From: J054 sp965221985
Lineage (GTDB): Bacteria; Pseudomonadota; Gammaproteobacteria; Steroidobacterales; GCA-2729495
Direction: 5' to 3'
DNA length: 64,000 nt
Assembly: GCA_965221985.1 (NCBI GenBank)
Contig: OZ244928.1
Location: 2,790,001-2,854,000 of the forward strand
Made by a program: the position numbers and the translations under genes. Each line of letters starts with the position of its first letter. Positions within the stretch are counted from its first letter, which is position 1. Under the pieces are notes generated by a model. That model saw only the letters and a list, made by a program, of their open reading frames with translations, was not told the origin of the DNA and ran no database searches. Shown piece after piece: positions 8,043 to 17,727 of this stretch.

Positions 8043-9685
8043 GCTCGCGCCGCAGTTTGCAGCTCCTGGGCACCAAATTCCCGAGCCGCTGTGATAAATC
8101 CGGTAAACAGCGGATGCCCTTGACGCGGGTTCGACGTGAATTCAGGATGAAATTGGCAAGCCAGAAACCAGGGGTGATCGCTAAGCTCCAAGACTTCGAC
8201 CAATCCATCGGCGGAAAAACCAGAAAATGTTAGACCCGCCTTTTGCAGCAGCTCCAAATAGCGATTGTTAACCTCGTAGCGATGGCGATGACGCTCACGC
8301 ACCGTTTCCACGCCATAGCTACGCGCCGCCAAACTTTCCGCAGTCAGCCGGCACTCTTGAGCACCCAAACGCATGGTGCCGCCGAGTTCAGAATCTTTGG
8401 CGCGAGCCTGCCGGCTGCCATCCTCGTCTTGCCACTCGGTGATCAAAGCGATCACCGGATCATCAGCGTCAGCTTGAAACTCGGTGCTATTCGCCCGTTC
8501 AAGTCCCGCGACATGACGAGCAAATTCTACGACCGCCGCATGCAAACCCAAACAAATTCCCAAGTACGGCACGCCATTTTCGCGCGCATAGCGTACGGCC
8601 GATATCTTGCCTTCAAAGCCCCGGTCACCGAATCCGCCGGGCACGAGAATGGCATCCGCGCCATCTAGAAGGCCTGTACCCTCACGCTCTAGTTGCTCGG
8701 ATTCCAAATATCTAATAGTGACACGCGTTTGGGTTTGCACGCCCGCATGGATTAAGGCTTCACTAAGGGAAATATAGGAATCTCGAAGATCGACATATTT
8801 ACCGACCATGCAGACCGTGACTTCCGCCTGGGGATTCTTTTTCGCATCAACGACTGCTTGCCATTCGGAAAGATCCGCCGGCGGCACATCCAAGCGAAAT
8901 CTTTCAACGATTATGTCGTCTAAACCTTGGTCACGAAAAACCATGGGTAGCCGATAAATATCATCGACATCCATGGCGGAAATGACCGCTCGCTCGGCCA
9001 CGTTGGTAAACAAGGCGATCTTACGGCGTTGCTCATCAGGAACGGCATGATCGGAACGGCAAACCAATACATCAGGTTGAATACCAATGGAACGCAGCTC
9101 CTTGACCGAATGTTGCGTGGGCTTGGTCTTAATTTCCGCCGAGGTCGCAATGTAGGGAACTAGGGTCAAGTGGACGTAAACCACCTGATCATGCCCCAGG
9201 TCAACGCCAATCTGACGGATCGCTTCCATGAAGGGCAAGGATTCTATATCCCCAACCGTGCCGCCGATTTCGACGATGCAAATATCTGCATCACCCGCCC
9301 CCAGGGCCACGCTGCGCTTGATCTCGTCCGTGATGTGCGGGATTACCTGTACGGTGGCGCCAAGATAATCCCCACGACGCTCTTTGGCGATGACGCTCCC
9401 GTAAATCCGACCCGTGGTGAAATTACTGTGGCGTCCGGTGGTGGTATTCACAAAACGCTCGTAGTGCCCGAGGTCCAAGTCGGTTTCGGTGCCGTCTTCG
9501 GTGACAAATACCTCACCATGCTGAAAGGGACTCATGGTGCCCGGATCAACGTTGAGATACGGGTCCAGCTTAATCATGCTGATGCTCAGACCACGGGTTT
9601 CGAGTATTGCGCCCAGGGAGGCGGAGGTGATGCCCTTGCCCAATGAAGACACTACACCACCCGTGACAAATACGAATCGTGGCAT
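8039..9685 (-). CDS. pyrG: CTP synthase
   Basis: Aminates UTP to CTP using glutamine. The synthetase half begins MPRFVFVTGGVVSSLGKGIT with the P-loop-like motif. The C-terminal class I amidotransferase domain has the nucleophile Cys in YLGICLGLH and the His-Glu pair in CQFHPEF. The residue after CLGL is His, where Gln is usual. I chose the ATG at 9685, the family start, over an upstream in-frame TTG at 9694; GAGG lies about 12 nt before the ATG. The stop overlaps the kdsA start (ATGA). A 235-bp gap separates it from tilS, so it may have its own promoter. Confidence 0.96.
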   Translation of the reverse strand: MPRFVFVTGGVVSSLGKGITSASLGAILETRGLSISMIKLDPYLNVDPGTMSPFQHGEVFVTEDGTETDLDLGHYERFVNTTTGRHSNFTTGRIYGSVIAKERRGDYLGATVQVIPHITDEIKRSVALGAGDADICIVEIGGTVGDIESLPFMEAIRQIGVDLGHDQVVYVHLTLVPYIATSAEIKTKPTQHSVKELRSIGIQPDVLVCRSDHAVPDEQRRKIALFTNVAERAVISAMDVDDIYRLPMVFRDQGLDDIIVERFRLDVPPADLSEWQAVVDAKKNPQAEVTVCMVGKYVDLRDSYISLSEALIHAGVQTQTRVTIRYLESEQLEREGTGLLDGADAILVPGGFGDRGFEGKISAVRYARENGVPYLGICLGLHAAVVEFARHVAGLERANSTEFQADADDPVIALITEWQDEDGSRQARAKDSELGGTMRLGAQECRLTAESLAARSYGVETVRERHRHRYEVNNRYLELLQKAGLTFSGFSADGLVEVLELSDHPWFLACQFHPEFTSNPRQGHPLFTGFITAAREFGAQELQTAARA

Positions 9686-9920
9686 TACCCGCAATACCTC
9701 AGCGCAACGAACCCTCAGCGGGCCGACTCCCTAAACCCGACGCCGCAAGGGGCGCAAAAACACGTCGGCCGGAGAGGCTTGTATCCCATCACCCGCAGGT
9801 CTACGCGGAAAGGGAAGCTCGCTCCGGCCTATTTCAGACTCCAAAAATGAAGCATCGATTGATCTTGAGAACGGTACCAGATCAACCCAGGCAGCTCAAT
9901 GCACGGAGCGCGAAGCGGCC
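9686..9920 (-). other. tilS-pyrG intergenic region with a long-armed hairpin
   Basis: This is one of the longer gaps in the minus-strand block. GGCCGAC at 9721-9727 and GTCGGCC at 9764-9770 can pair across 36 nt and would fold in the pyrG leader RNA, 35-85 nt before the start codon. The sequence inside is GC-rich and can form smaller stems. No clear sigma-70 promoter or T-tract is visible. It could be a leader structure controlling pyrG, but that is inference. Confidence 0.35.
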
Positions 9921-11252
9921 TCAGCCAAGCTCGGGACCGCCCCTCCACTGCACTACGAATCCGGGGTCGCCGGCGCGCGCAAGGTATTCAGCGGACAGCC
10001 ACCAATCTCCCACTGCCACCAGCTCGTTGCCCGAATAAACCAGTGGAATTCGCGCGCGCAGCCAGGGCGGTACGCCCGCTGCTTGAAATAACTTTTTTAG
10101 ACTCTGGGAGTGCGCGTGGCCGGCGCGTCGCAAGCGTTCGCCACCGCGCCGATATTTCACGCTCAGCGGCGCATCAAGAATACGCTCACTGAGACCCCCT
10201 GCTCGCGTGGCGACAAATTCCAAGATTCCATTCGCCCCCAGCTTGAGGGGTTCGCGTCCGCTCCACTGCAGCTCAATGTCGCCGTCCACGGCCTCATCGG
10301 AACACAGATACAGCCCGCCGCGGTACCGTCGCAAGCATGCTCCACTCCAAGCCAACATAGGATTCGCATCGGGCCGGGCATGCAACAGTTGTTCCAAACC
10401 CGCTGCCAGACGCGCGGCATTGGGCGGTTGCAAACCTTGGCTCCGAATGAAGTATCGCAGCAGATTGCGGGCACGGGCGGCCCCCAGTTGTTGTAGGCAT
10501 GCACAATCTAGGCGCGTGTCCTGGGCCACGGACTGCAAGTCAATCTCGGCCAGGTCATCCAATAGCCGCGATACTTCTTGCGCCAAACCCGCGCCACGGG
10601 ATATCAGTTGACTAGCCGCCGGCCAACGTTGAATCAGCTTGGGCATTAACTCATTGCGCAAATAGTTGCGGTCATGTTTGGAGCTGGCATTGCTGGGATC
10701 CTCGATCCACTCCAAGCTGTGCCGATGGGCGTAGGCTGTGAGCGCTTGACGATCGAGATGCAGCAACGGACGCCACAGCCAACCCGGCTCGCGTCGAATA
10801 CAAGCAGCCATGCCGCCCATACCCAGGGGACCGGCACCGCGCATTAGCCTGAGCAATACGGTTTCAGCTTGATCATCACGCTGATGCGCGGTGGCCAGTG
10901 CCTCATCGGGCTGAAGCGCACCCCACAAGGCCTTGTAACGGGCAAACCTCGCGGCTGCCTCTAAGCCCGACTTACTCTGATCGGCGACCTGAACCTCTAG
11001 AACGGCCAAGGGGATACACCAAACGTCGGTGGTGACGCGACAGTGCTCCGCCCATTCAGCGGCGCGCGCATGCAGATGATGATTCACATGCAGGGCGCGG
11101 ACTCGTAAGCCGGCAACCTCTGCCTGCAATCGACTCAAGGCATGCAAGAGGACCGTTGAGTCCAAGCCACCGCTGTAGGCAACAGAAACGCCAGTACCGG
11201 CGGGAAGATCGGCGGCGAGGGATGACCGGAGCACGTGAAGAACCTCAGTCAT
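9921..11252 (-). CDS. tilS: tRNA(Ile)-lysidine synthase
   Basis: Uses ATP and lysine to convert the wobble C of tRNA-Ile(CAU) to lysidine, so that it reads AUA and charges with isoleucine. The 443-residue protein has the PP-loop YSGGLDST at 26-33, AHQRDDQAETVLLRLMRGAG, and WRPLLHLDRQALTAYA. A TilS C-terminal region follows (RRGGERLRRAGHAHSQSLKK, LFQAAGVPPWLRARIPLVYS). It follows accA closely, as in many gammaproteobacteria, and is probably cotranscribed with it. Confidence 0.95.
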   Translation of the reverse strand: MTEVLHVLRSSLAADLPAGTGVSVAYSGGLDSTVLLHALSRLQAEVAGLRVRALHVNHHLHARAAEWAEHCRVTTDVWCIPLAVLEVQVADQSKSGLEAAARFARYKALWGALQPDEALATAHQRDDQAETVLLRLMRGAGPLGMGGMAACIRREPGWLWRPLLHLDRQALTAYAHRHSLEWIEDPSNASSKHDRNYLRNELMPKLIQRWPAASQLISRGAGLAQEVSRLLDDLAEIDLQSVAQDTRLDCACLQQLGAARARNLLRYFIRSQGLQPPNAARLAAGLEQLLHARPDANPMLAWSGACLRRYRGGLYLCSDEAVDGDIELQWSGREPLKLGANGILEFVATRAGGLSERILDAPLSVKYRRGGERLRRAGHAHSQSLKKLFQAAGVPPWLRARIPLVYSGNELVAVGDWWLSAEYLARAGDPGFVVQWRGGPELG

Positions 11253-11294
11253 GGGCTAACTCGCGCCCGGCCAAGCCCAGGCAATTGCATTGCC

Positions 11295-12254
11295 TCAGCC
11301 GTCTTTGACGCGTCCGAAGCCATCCAAGCGCGTAAGCCGACGATGCAGCAATTCCGCCAAATCAATGGTCTTAAGGTCAGCCAAGCTGCTGACCAAGGCG
11401 TTTTGCAAGGACTGAAACATGGCGGCTGGATCACGATGGACGCCACCTAGAGGTTCCTTAATCACCTCATCCACCAAGCCAAGGGTTTGGAGTCTGTCAG
11501 CCGTAATGCCCATGGCATCCGCGGCATCTTCAGCCCGTTCGGCGCTTTTCCACAAGATACTGGCGCAGCCCTCCGGTGAAATAACCGAATAGATACTGTA
11601 TTCGAGCATGATCAAATGGTCACAAACGCCGATGGCCAACGCACCACCTGACCCCCCCTCTCCGATCACGGCACTAATAATCGGCGTCCTAAGGCGGGCC
11701 ATTGCAAACAGGTTCCGCGCAATGGCTTCAGACTGACCACGCTCCTCAGCGCCGACACCCGGATAGGCGCCGGGGGTGTCAATAAGCGTAATAACGGGCA
11801 ACTGAAATTTTTCGGCTAGCCGCATCAACCGCAAAGCTTTGCGATAGCCTTCGGGTTTCGGCATACCGTAGTTGCGCAGCACGCGTTCCTTGGTGTCACG
11901 GCCTTTCTGATGACCGATGATCATCACGGGCATGCCGTCAATTCTCGCCAAGCCGCCAACGAGAGCCGGATCATCAGCGTATTGCCTATCTCCGTGCAGC
12001 TCTTGAAAGTCCGGCGCAATGGCTTCGATGTAGTCTAGCGAGTACGGACGCAGGGGGTGCCGGGCCAGCTGCGCCACCTGCCATGCCGATAGATTCGAAA
12101 AAATGCTCTTTGTTAAGGAATCACTTTTCGTCTTAAGCCGGCTAATCTCGTCACCAATATTGACTTCTGAATCGCTCCCGACGAAACGCAGCTCTTCAAT
12201 CTTGGCTTCGAGCTCGGCAATGGGCTGTTCAAAATCCAGGAATTTAAGATCCAT
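11295..12254 (-). CDS. accA: Acetyl-CoA carboxylase carboxyltransferase subunit alpha
   Basis: One half of the carboxyltransferase that transfers CO2 from biotin to acetyl-CoA, giving malonyl-CoA for fatty acid synthesis. I start at the ATG at 12254, giving MDLKFLDFEQPIAELEAKIE as in the family, rather than at an in-frame start 33 nt upstream; 319 residues is the normal length. Conserved segments include LHGDRQYADDPALVGG, LIDTPGAYPGVGAEERGQ and GEGGSGGALAIGV. It lies between dnaE and tilS, the usual gammaproteobacterial order. The partner accD is not in the window. Confidence 0.96.
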   Translation of the reverse strand: MDLKFLDFEQPIAELEAKIEELRFVGSDSEVNIGDEISRLKTKSDSLTKSIFSNLSAWQVAQLARHPLRPYSLDYIEAIAPDFQELHGDRQYADDPALVGGLARIDGMPVMIIGHQKGRDTKERVLRNYGMPKPEGYRKALRLMRLAEKFQLPVITLIDTPGAYPGVGAEERGQSEAIARNLFAMARLRTPIISAVIGEGGSGGALAIGVCDHLIMLEYSIYSVISPEGCASILWKSAERAEDAADAMGITADRLQTLGLVDEVIKEPLGGVHRDPAAMFQSLQNALVSSLADLKTIDLAELLHRRLTRLDGFGRVKDG

Positions 12255-12310
12255 AATCGCGAACGGTAAACGCTTGTCCCCAGACACACAAGCCGCACAG
12301 AAGCCCGCCG

Positions 12311-12337
12311 CCGTCGATCAAGTCCTTGATTGGACGG
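12311..12337 (-). other. Imperfect hairpin in the dnaE-accA gap
   Basis: On the minus strand CCGTC.CAATCAAG can pair with CTTGAT.CGACGG, a near-continuous stem with a two-base loop, about 60 nt upstream of accA and downstream of the dnaE stop. No run of T follows, so it is not a standard terminator. It may be an RNA processing or stability element between the two genes. Confidence 0.35.
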
Positions 12338-12401
12338 ACCAAGGGCTAAGAAAACCAGATCCGCGACTAGGATATACCGACTTGGTGGCCGAGCACGAAC
12401 T

Positions 12402-15400
12402 CTAGTGACTTGGGCCCGGTGGCGCGTCATAAACGAAGCGAAAACCATCGGCGCCTACCAAAGCAGACAATCGCTCGCGCAGCTCGCGGCTTGGTCGCAC
12501 CGACCACTCATCGCCGAATTCCATGCGCGCGGTCGCATCGGGTCGTTCATAAAACAGGCTGACTTCGCATTTACCGGGACGAAACGGTTCCAATAATGAC
12601 TTCAGCTTTGCCGGATTGGCGTCATGGCCGTTACCCCGCGCCCAGCGAATAACCAAGCCCGACGCTCGATTCTCAATCAAACGATCAATATCAGTAACGG
12701 TCTCTGCTGTTAAACGCCAAGCGTTAATAAAATCATCAAAACGCAGCTTGCCCGATATCACCACGATATTGTGACTTACCAACAAGTGCCGGAAGCTCTC
12801 AAAGCTCTCTTGGAACAGGGTGACTTCAATCTGATCGCGGCCGTCGTCCAGGTCCAGGCTTACCCGGTTGCCACGCTTACGCAGACCGGTAACCAGACCA
12901 GCAACGGCGGCTTGCTTACCGCCGCCCCAGGCTTCTTGCTTGCCCTGGGGGCGCTGGACACTGAGCAGCGACCCAATACTTCCGGAAGCAACAAACGGAC
13001 CATCACTGCGGTATTGATCGAACGGATGGCCGCTAAGATACAGGCCCAAACTTTCTCGCTCCGCCGCCAGCCGCTCCGCTAGGCCCCAATCATCCACAGC
13101 CAGCTTACCGTTGCTCGAAACTTTGCCCTTCGCGGCATCACCAAGGCTGAATAAGTCCGATTGCCCTGAGTTTCGCGCGTGGGCTGCTTGCTCAGCCCGT
13201 CCCAGTGCAGCCGGCAAGGCAGCCAGAATGCTCGGTCGATTCTTACCGAATGCATCACAAGCACCTGATTTAATTAGCGCCTCATAAGCACGGCGACCAA
13301 TTCTTTCTGGCTCCAGGCGTTCACATAAATCCTCCAAGTTCGCAAATGGCCGCGACTGCCGTAATAATCCAATAGCGTCCGCCACGCCGCGCCCCAGGCC
13401 TTTTATCGCCGCCAGTCCATAACGAATCTTGGTCTCGCCGCTAAGCTCGAAGTTACAACCCGATGCATTAACGCAGGGCGGCTCAATGATTAAACCCTCC
13501 TTCGCACAATCGCGTAGTAGGCTGGCCAGCTTGTCCGTGTCATCCATTTCAGACGTCAGTACTGCAGCCATGAACGCAGCCGCATGGTGAGCCTTCAGCC
13601 AGGCGGTTTGGTATGACAAAACCGCGTAGGCAGCAGAATGAGATTTATTGAAACCGTATCCCGCAAATTTTTCCATCAAGTCAAAAATGCGCGTCGCGAC
13701 GGCAACATCAACCTTTCGCTTTGCCGCGCCACTGAGAAAAACCGCCCTTTGCTTGGCCATCTCTTCAGGCTTCTTTTTACCCATTGCGCGGCGCAGTAGA
13801 TCTGCTTCCCCCAATGAATATCCCGCCAAGCGTTGTGCGATTTGCATTACCTGTTCTTGATAGAGGATAACGCCATAGGTCGCCGCCAATACCGGTTCCA
13901 AATCGGGATGCAGATAGTCGATAGACTGATTACTACGGCCATGTTTACGGTCAATAAAATCATCAACCATGCCCGATTGCAGAGGACCAGGTCGAAACAA
14001 TGCGACCAAGGCGACAATGTCCTCGAAACTGTCTGGCTGCAGGCGCTTTATCAGATCGCGCATGCCTCGCGATTCCAACTGAAATACCGCCGTGGTTCGA
14101 CAAGCTTGTAGCAGCTTAAAAGTTGCCGGGTCTTCCATGGGCAGACTACGGATATCCAAGGGAGCTTCCCGGCCGGCATTGACCGTCTTGACTGCTCGAT
14201 CAATAATCGTGAGCGTGCGCAAGCCCAGGAAATCGAACTTCACCAAACCGGCGGACTCGACGTCATCCTTGTCAAACTGGGTAACCGCGGCTTTTTCACC
14301 TTCGACCCGATACAAGGGCGTAAAGTCAGTAATAGCCGTGGGCGCAATGACCACGCCACCGGCATGCTTACCCGCGTTGCGCACCAAACCTTCCAACTGA
14401 CGAGCCAAATCAATCAAGGCGCGCACGTCATCATCGTTCTCGTAGAGACTCCGTAGTTCCGCGTCTTGTTCCAGCGCCTTGCTTAAGGTGATGCCCAACT
14501 CAAAGGGAATCAGCTTGGCAACACGATCGACAAACCCATAGGGATGACCCAAAACTCGGCCGCAATCGCGAACAACGGCTTTGGCGGCCATGCTGCCGTA
14601 GGTAATGATTTGTGATACACGATCTCGCCCGTAGCGCTCGGCCACATATTCGATAACACGATCACGGCCCTCCATACAAAAGTCGATATCGAAATCCGGC
14701 ATGGAAACACGCTCGGGGTTCAAGAATCGTTCGAAGAGCAAATCGTGGGTGATCGGATCTAGATCCGTAATACCCAAGGCGTAGGCAACGAGGGATCCAG
14801 CACCGGAACCGCGACCCGGACCCACGGGAATATCATTAGCCTTAGACCAGCGAATAAAGTCGGCCACGATCAAGAAATAGCCGGAAAAACCCATCCCGAA
14901 AATTACCGACAATTCCATTCTTAAGCGACTTTGATACTCCGCCGGAATTTCTGCCGGACCCTTAGTTGAGAGCCCGGCTAGCCGATCAGCCAAACCCTGT
15001 TGAGCCTGCTGTTCCAAGTAACGGTCAATGCTCAAATTCTCGGGAATCGCGTAGTCCGGCAGGTGCGCCGTTCCCAGTTCGAGTATCAAATTACAGCGAA
15101 GTGCGATTTGATAGCTATTCTCGATGGCTTCGGGCAAGTCCGAAAACAACTCCGCCATTTCAGAGGGCGAACGCAAGTACTGTTCTGCTGTGTACTCCCG
15201 CGGACGTTCTCGATCATTGAGACTGTGTCCCTGATGAATACAAACCCGGGCTTCGTGAGCCTCATAGTCACCGGGATCCAGGAAGCGAACATCGTTGGTG
15301 GCAACAATGGGCAGGCCCAAGCGACTGGCCAAGCGAACCGCGCTCTCGTTGTAGACGTCTTCACCGGGACGACCGGTCCGCTGCAACTCGATGAAGAATT

Positions 15401-15890
15401 CACCGCCGAAACAAGCGTCTAAGTCTCGACCTATGCTTAGAGCTTCTGCCGTCCGCTCGGCCAGGAGCTCACAGCCTATTGCGCCTTCGCGACCAGCGGA
15501 CAATGCCAAAAGGCCGGACAATTCTTCTTCGTCCAGCCAGGCCCTCTGAATTACGGGTAAGCCGCCAAGCTGTTCGTTCTGATAGGCGCGTGTTAGCAAT
15601 CTCGATAGACTGCGATACCCTGCGAGGTTTTTACATAGAATCGTGAGCATTGCCGGATCTCTATCCGGCAAATGCTGCAAGCAAATCTCCGCACCGATAA
15701 TGGGCTTTAAGCCCTGCGCTAATGCGGCCCGATAGAACTTAATCATTGCAAATAGATTGCATTGATCCGTCATCGCAACAGCCGGCGAACCACTACCGGC
15801 AACGGCCGCCATCAGCGGCTTGACGCGAACCACACTATCGACAATGGAATATTCTGTGCGTAGGTGCAGATGAACAAATGGATTACTCAT
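12402..15890 (-). CDS. dnaE: DNA polymerase III subunit alpha
   Basis: The replicative polymerase. The 1162-residue protein has an N-terminal PHP domain (FVHLHLRTEYSIVD at 5-18). The polymerase core carries PGRGSGAGSLVAY at 358-370 and the catalytic aspartates in PDFDIDFCMEGRD at 398-410. Helix-hairpin-helix and tau-binding regions lie near 780-900, and an OB-fold near 990-1070 (AVAGLVTGLRKRGNR). The length is normal for DnaE1. Its ATG overlaps the rnhB stop (ATGA), so it is probably translated by coupling. The order rnhB-dnaE-accA is conserved. Confidence 0.97.
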   Translation of the reverse strand: MSNPFVHLHLRTEYSIVDSVVRVKPLMAAVAGSGSPAVAMTDQCNLFAMIKFYRAALAQGLKPIIGAEICLQHLPDRDPAMLTILCKNLAGYRSLSRLLTRAYQNEQLGGLPVIQRAWLDEEELSGLLALSAGREGAIGCELLAERTAEALSIGRDLDACFGGEFFIELQRTGRPGEDVYNESAVRLASRLGLPIVATNDVRFLDPGDYEAHEARVCIHQGHSLNDRERPREYTAEQYLRSPSEMAELFSDLPEAIENSYQIALRCNLILELGTAHLPDYAIPENLSIDRYLEQQAQQGLADRLAGLSTKGPAEIPAEYQSRLRMELSVIFGMGFSGYFLIVADFIRWSKANDIPVGPGRGSGAGSLVAYALGITDLDPITHDLLFERFLNPERVSMPDFDIDFCMEGRDRVIEYVAERYGRDRVSQIITYGSMAAKAVVRDCGRVLGHPYGFVDRVAKLIPFELGITLSKALEQDAELRSLYENDDDVRALIDLARQLEGLVRNAGKHAGGVVIAPTAITDFTPLYRVEGEKAAVTQFDKDDVESAGLVKFDFLGLRTLTIIDRAVKTVNAGREAPLDIRSLPMEDPATFKLLQACRTTAVFQLESRGMRDLIKRLQPDSFEDIVALVALFRPGPLQSGMVDDFIDRKHGRSNQSIDYLHPDLEPVLAATYGVILYQEQVMQIAQRLAGYSLGEADLLRRAMGKKKPEEMAKQRAVFLSGAAKRKVDVAVATRIFDLMEKFAGYGFNKSHSAAYAVLSYQTAWLKAHHAAAFMAAVLTSEMDDTDKLASLLRDCAKEGLIIEPPCVNASGCNFELSGETKIRYGLAAIKGLGRGVADAIGLLRQSRPFANLEDLCERLEPERIGRRAYEALIKSGACDAFGKNRPSILAALPAALGRAEQAAHARNSGQSDLFSLGDAAKGKVSSNGKLAVDDWGLAERLAAERESLGLYLSGHPFDQYRSDGPFVASGSIGSLLSVQRPQGKQEAWGGGKQAAVAGLVTGLRKRGNRVSLDLDDGRDQIEVTLFQESFESFRHLLVSHNIVVISGKLRFDDFINAWRLTAETVTDIDRLIENRASGLVIRWARGNGHDANPAKLKSLLEPFRPGKCEVSLFYERPDATARMEFGDEWSVRPSRELRERLSALVGADGFRFVYDAPPGPSH

Positions 15891-16573
15891 GACGCCATTC
15901 CGCAGCTAGCCAGAGCCGCTTGGACCGGCTTGAAGCTACGCCTATGCGCCGCACAGGGACCCAAGCGTGCTAAGGCCGTGCGGTGCGCCTGCGTGGGATA
16001 GCCTTTGTGCTGGGCAAAGCCGTAGCCCGGATAGAGCTTCGACAATTGCAGCATTTCATGATCGCGGGCGACTTTTGCCAAAATCGAAGCAGCCGCAATG
16101 GCGGGACAATGACGATCACCGCGAACCACCGCCTCCGCTTGACCGGAAAAGCCCGTTAACGCCGGCAGTTGATTGCCGTCAAAGCGCAGCAATCCGGGCA
16201 AAGACGACAGGGAAGACAAGGCGCGGCGCATGGCCAACAGACTGGCCTGAAGTATGTTCAGTTCATCTATTTCTTGGACGCCAGCCTGCCCTATGGCGAA
16301 GCTCACAGCCTCTTGTTGAATCTGTTCGAATAATGTCTCACGCCGCTTTGCGCTCAGTTGCTTAGAGTCTTTTACGCCTGCGATTTGCTGTCCGGGTCCC
16401 AACACAACCGCCGACGCGAACACGGGGCCCGCCAAGGGCCCCCGCCCAGCTTCGTCTATTCCGCCAATGCAATGCGCGATAGACGGATCGGGGGCCGAAA
16501 GGACTATTTCTGCATTCATTGAGAGGATCGAATTATAGGCGGTGAATCCGACAGTATGAACGTCATGATTCAA
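15887..16573 (-). CDS. rnhB: Ribonuclease HII
   Basis: Cleaves RNA in RNA-DNA hybrids and removes single ribonucleotides from DNA. The catalytic carboxylates are visible in CIGGIDEAGRGPLAGPV (about 35-51), with a further Asp in LLRFDGNQLP and in SILAKVARDHEM. The ATG at 16573 overlaps the lpxB stop as ATGA, which favours this start (228 residues). The internal ATG at 16519 would give 210 residues, closer to the family average, but has no ribosome site. It is part of the lpxB-rnhB-dnaE run. Confidence 0.93.
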   Translation of the reverse strand: MNHDVHTVGFTAYNSILSMNAEIVLSAPDPSIAHCIGGIDEAGRGPLAGPVFASAVVLGPGQQIAGVKDSKQLSAKRRETLFEQIQQEAVSFAIGQAGVQEIDELNILQASLLAMRRALSSLSSLPGLLRFDGNQLPALTGFSGQAEAVVRGDRHCPAIAAASILAKVARDHEMLQLSKLYPGYGFAQHKGYPTQAHRTALARLGPCAAHRRSFKPVQAALASCGMAS

Positions 16574-17718
16574 TCAAAATTCAACAGCTCGCAAGCGATG
16601 TCTGCCGCCCTGCGGCTGGCATCGCGGCGAAGCCGGCTGCCCAAGGCCGCAAACTCTTGCTGCCGCCGCACTTGCCCTTCGCCGGGCTGCATGACGTCAA
16701 GAAGCGACTGGCCTAGGGTCTCGGCGGAGATCTCATACTGTAAGAATTCAGGCACCAGACGGCGATTGGCTAATAGATTCGGTAAGGAAAAATAATCAGC
16801 CTTGACGAGACCTAAACCGCGCACTAGGAAATAGGTCATGGGCGAAGCCCGGTAAGCGACGACCATGGGACGATTGACGAGCATGGTTTCAAGACTCGCG
16901 GTACCGGAGGTCAGCAAAACAGCATCACCGGCGGCAATCACTTCGCGGGCACGACCATTATATGCACGCCAGCTACAGTCAGGCGCATAGCGCTGCATGG
17001 CATCCTCCACGGCCGCTGCGAGTCCGGGATGCGCGAGCGGCACGATGAACTGCATTTTTGGCACCCGCTTCGATAACCAGTTTGCCGTGCGCGCAAAATC
17101 GGGTGCCAATCGACTCACTTCCCCTGCCCGGCTACCCGGTAGCAGGCTGAGTACCGGCCCCTTCACTTTCCCCAGCTCAAGAGCGTCCCGCGCAAGCTGC
17201 GGATCAGTTTCAGCCGGTATTTCGTCCGCCAAGGGGTGTCCCACGAATTGCGCCGGGACAGCATGACGACGAAGAAAGTCAGCCTCAAAGGGCAATAGGC
17301 AAAGTACGCAATCGCAGGCAGCCTTAAGGGTTTTCACACGGCCCTGCCGCCACGCCCAAACCGACGGTGAAACATAGTGAATCGTCTTTATACCTGCGGC
17401 CTTCGCAATGGGCTCAATGCGCAGATTGAAATCGGGCGCGTCAATGGCAATCAGCAGATCAGGTGGATCCTCCAACAGACGCGAACGCGTGTCGCGAATA
17501 ATTCGCCATAGTCTTGGCAGATGCCGCAGAACTTCCGCGAGCCCCATGACAGCCAATTCATCTGCCGAGCGCCAGGCCTGGCAGCCCGCTGCCGTCATGA
17601 GTGGACCGGCAATGCCTTCGCAGACGATCTGTTCATCCCGCGCAAGCAGGGCGCGGATCAAACCGGCGCCCAGCAAATCGCCTGATGCTTCTCCCGCAAT
17701 GATGACAACGCGACGCAA
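16570..17718 (-). CDS. lpxB: Lipid-A-disaccharide synthase
   Basis: Joins lipid X and UDP-diacylglucosamine to form the lipid A disaccharide at the inner membrane. The 382-residue GT19 protein shows IAGEASGDLLGAGLIRAL at the N-terminus, IDAPDFNLR, YVSPSVWAWRQGR, and GHPLADE. Near the C-terminus come LTSGTASLET and a pair of AYRASPMTY-type motifs. The start codon is TTG at 17718; no closer ATG fits the family N-terminus. It begins 9 nt after the lpxA stop. Confidence 0.95.
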   Translation of the reverse strand: MRRVVIIAGEASGDLLGAGLIRALLARDEQIVCEGIAGPLMTAAGCQAWRSADELAVMGLAEVLRHLPRLWRIIRDTRSRLLEDPPDLLIAIDAPDFNLRIEPIAKAAGIKTIHYVSPSVWAWRQGRVKTLKAACDCVLCLLPFEADFLRRHAVPAQFVGHPLADEIPAETDPQLARDALELGKVKGPVLSLLPGSRAGEVSRLAPDFARTANWLSKRVPKMQFIVPLAHPGLAAAVEDAMQRYAPDCSWRAYNGRAREVIAAGDAVLLTSGTASLETMLVNRPMVVAYRASPMTYFLVRGLGLVKADYFSLPNLLANRRLVPEFLQYEISAETLGQSLLDVMQPGEGQVRRQQEFAALGSRLRRDASRRAADIACELLNFD

Positions 17719-17727
17719 GGTCGCCGC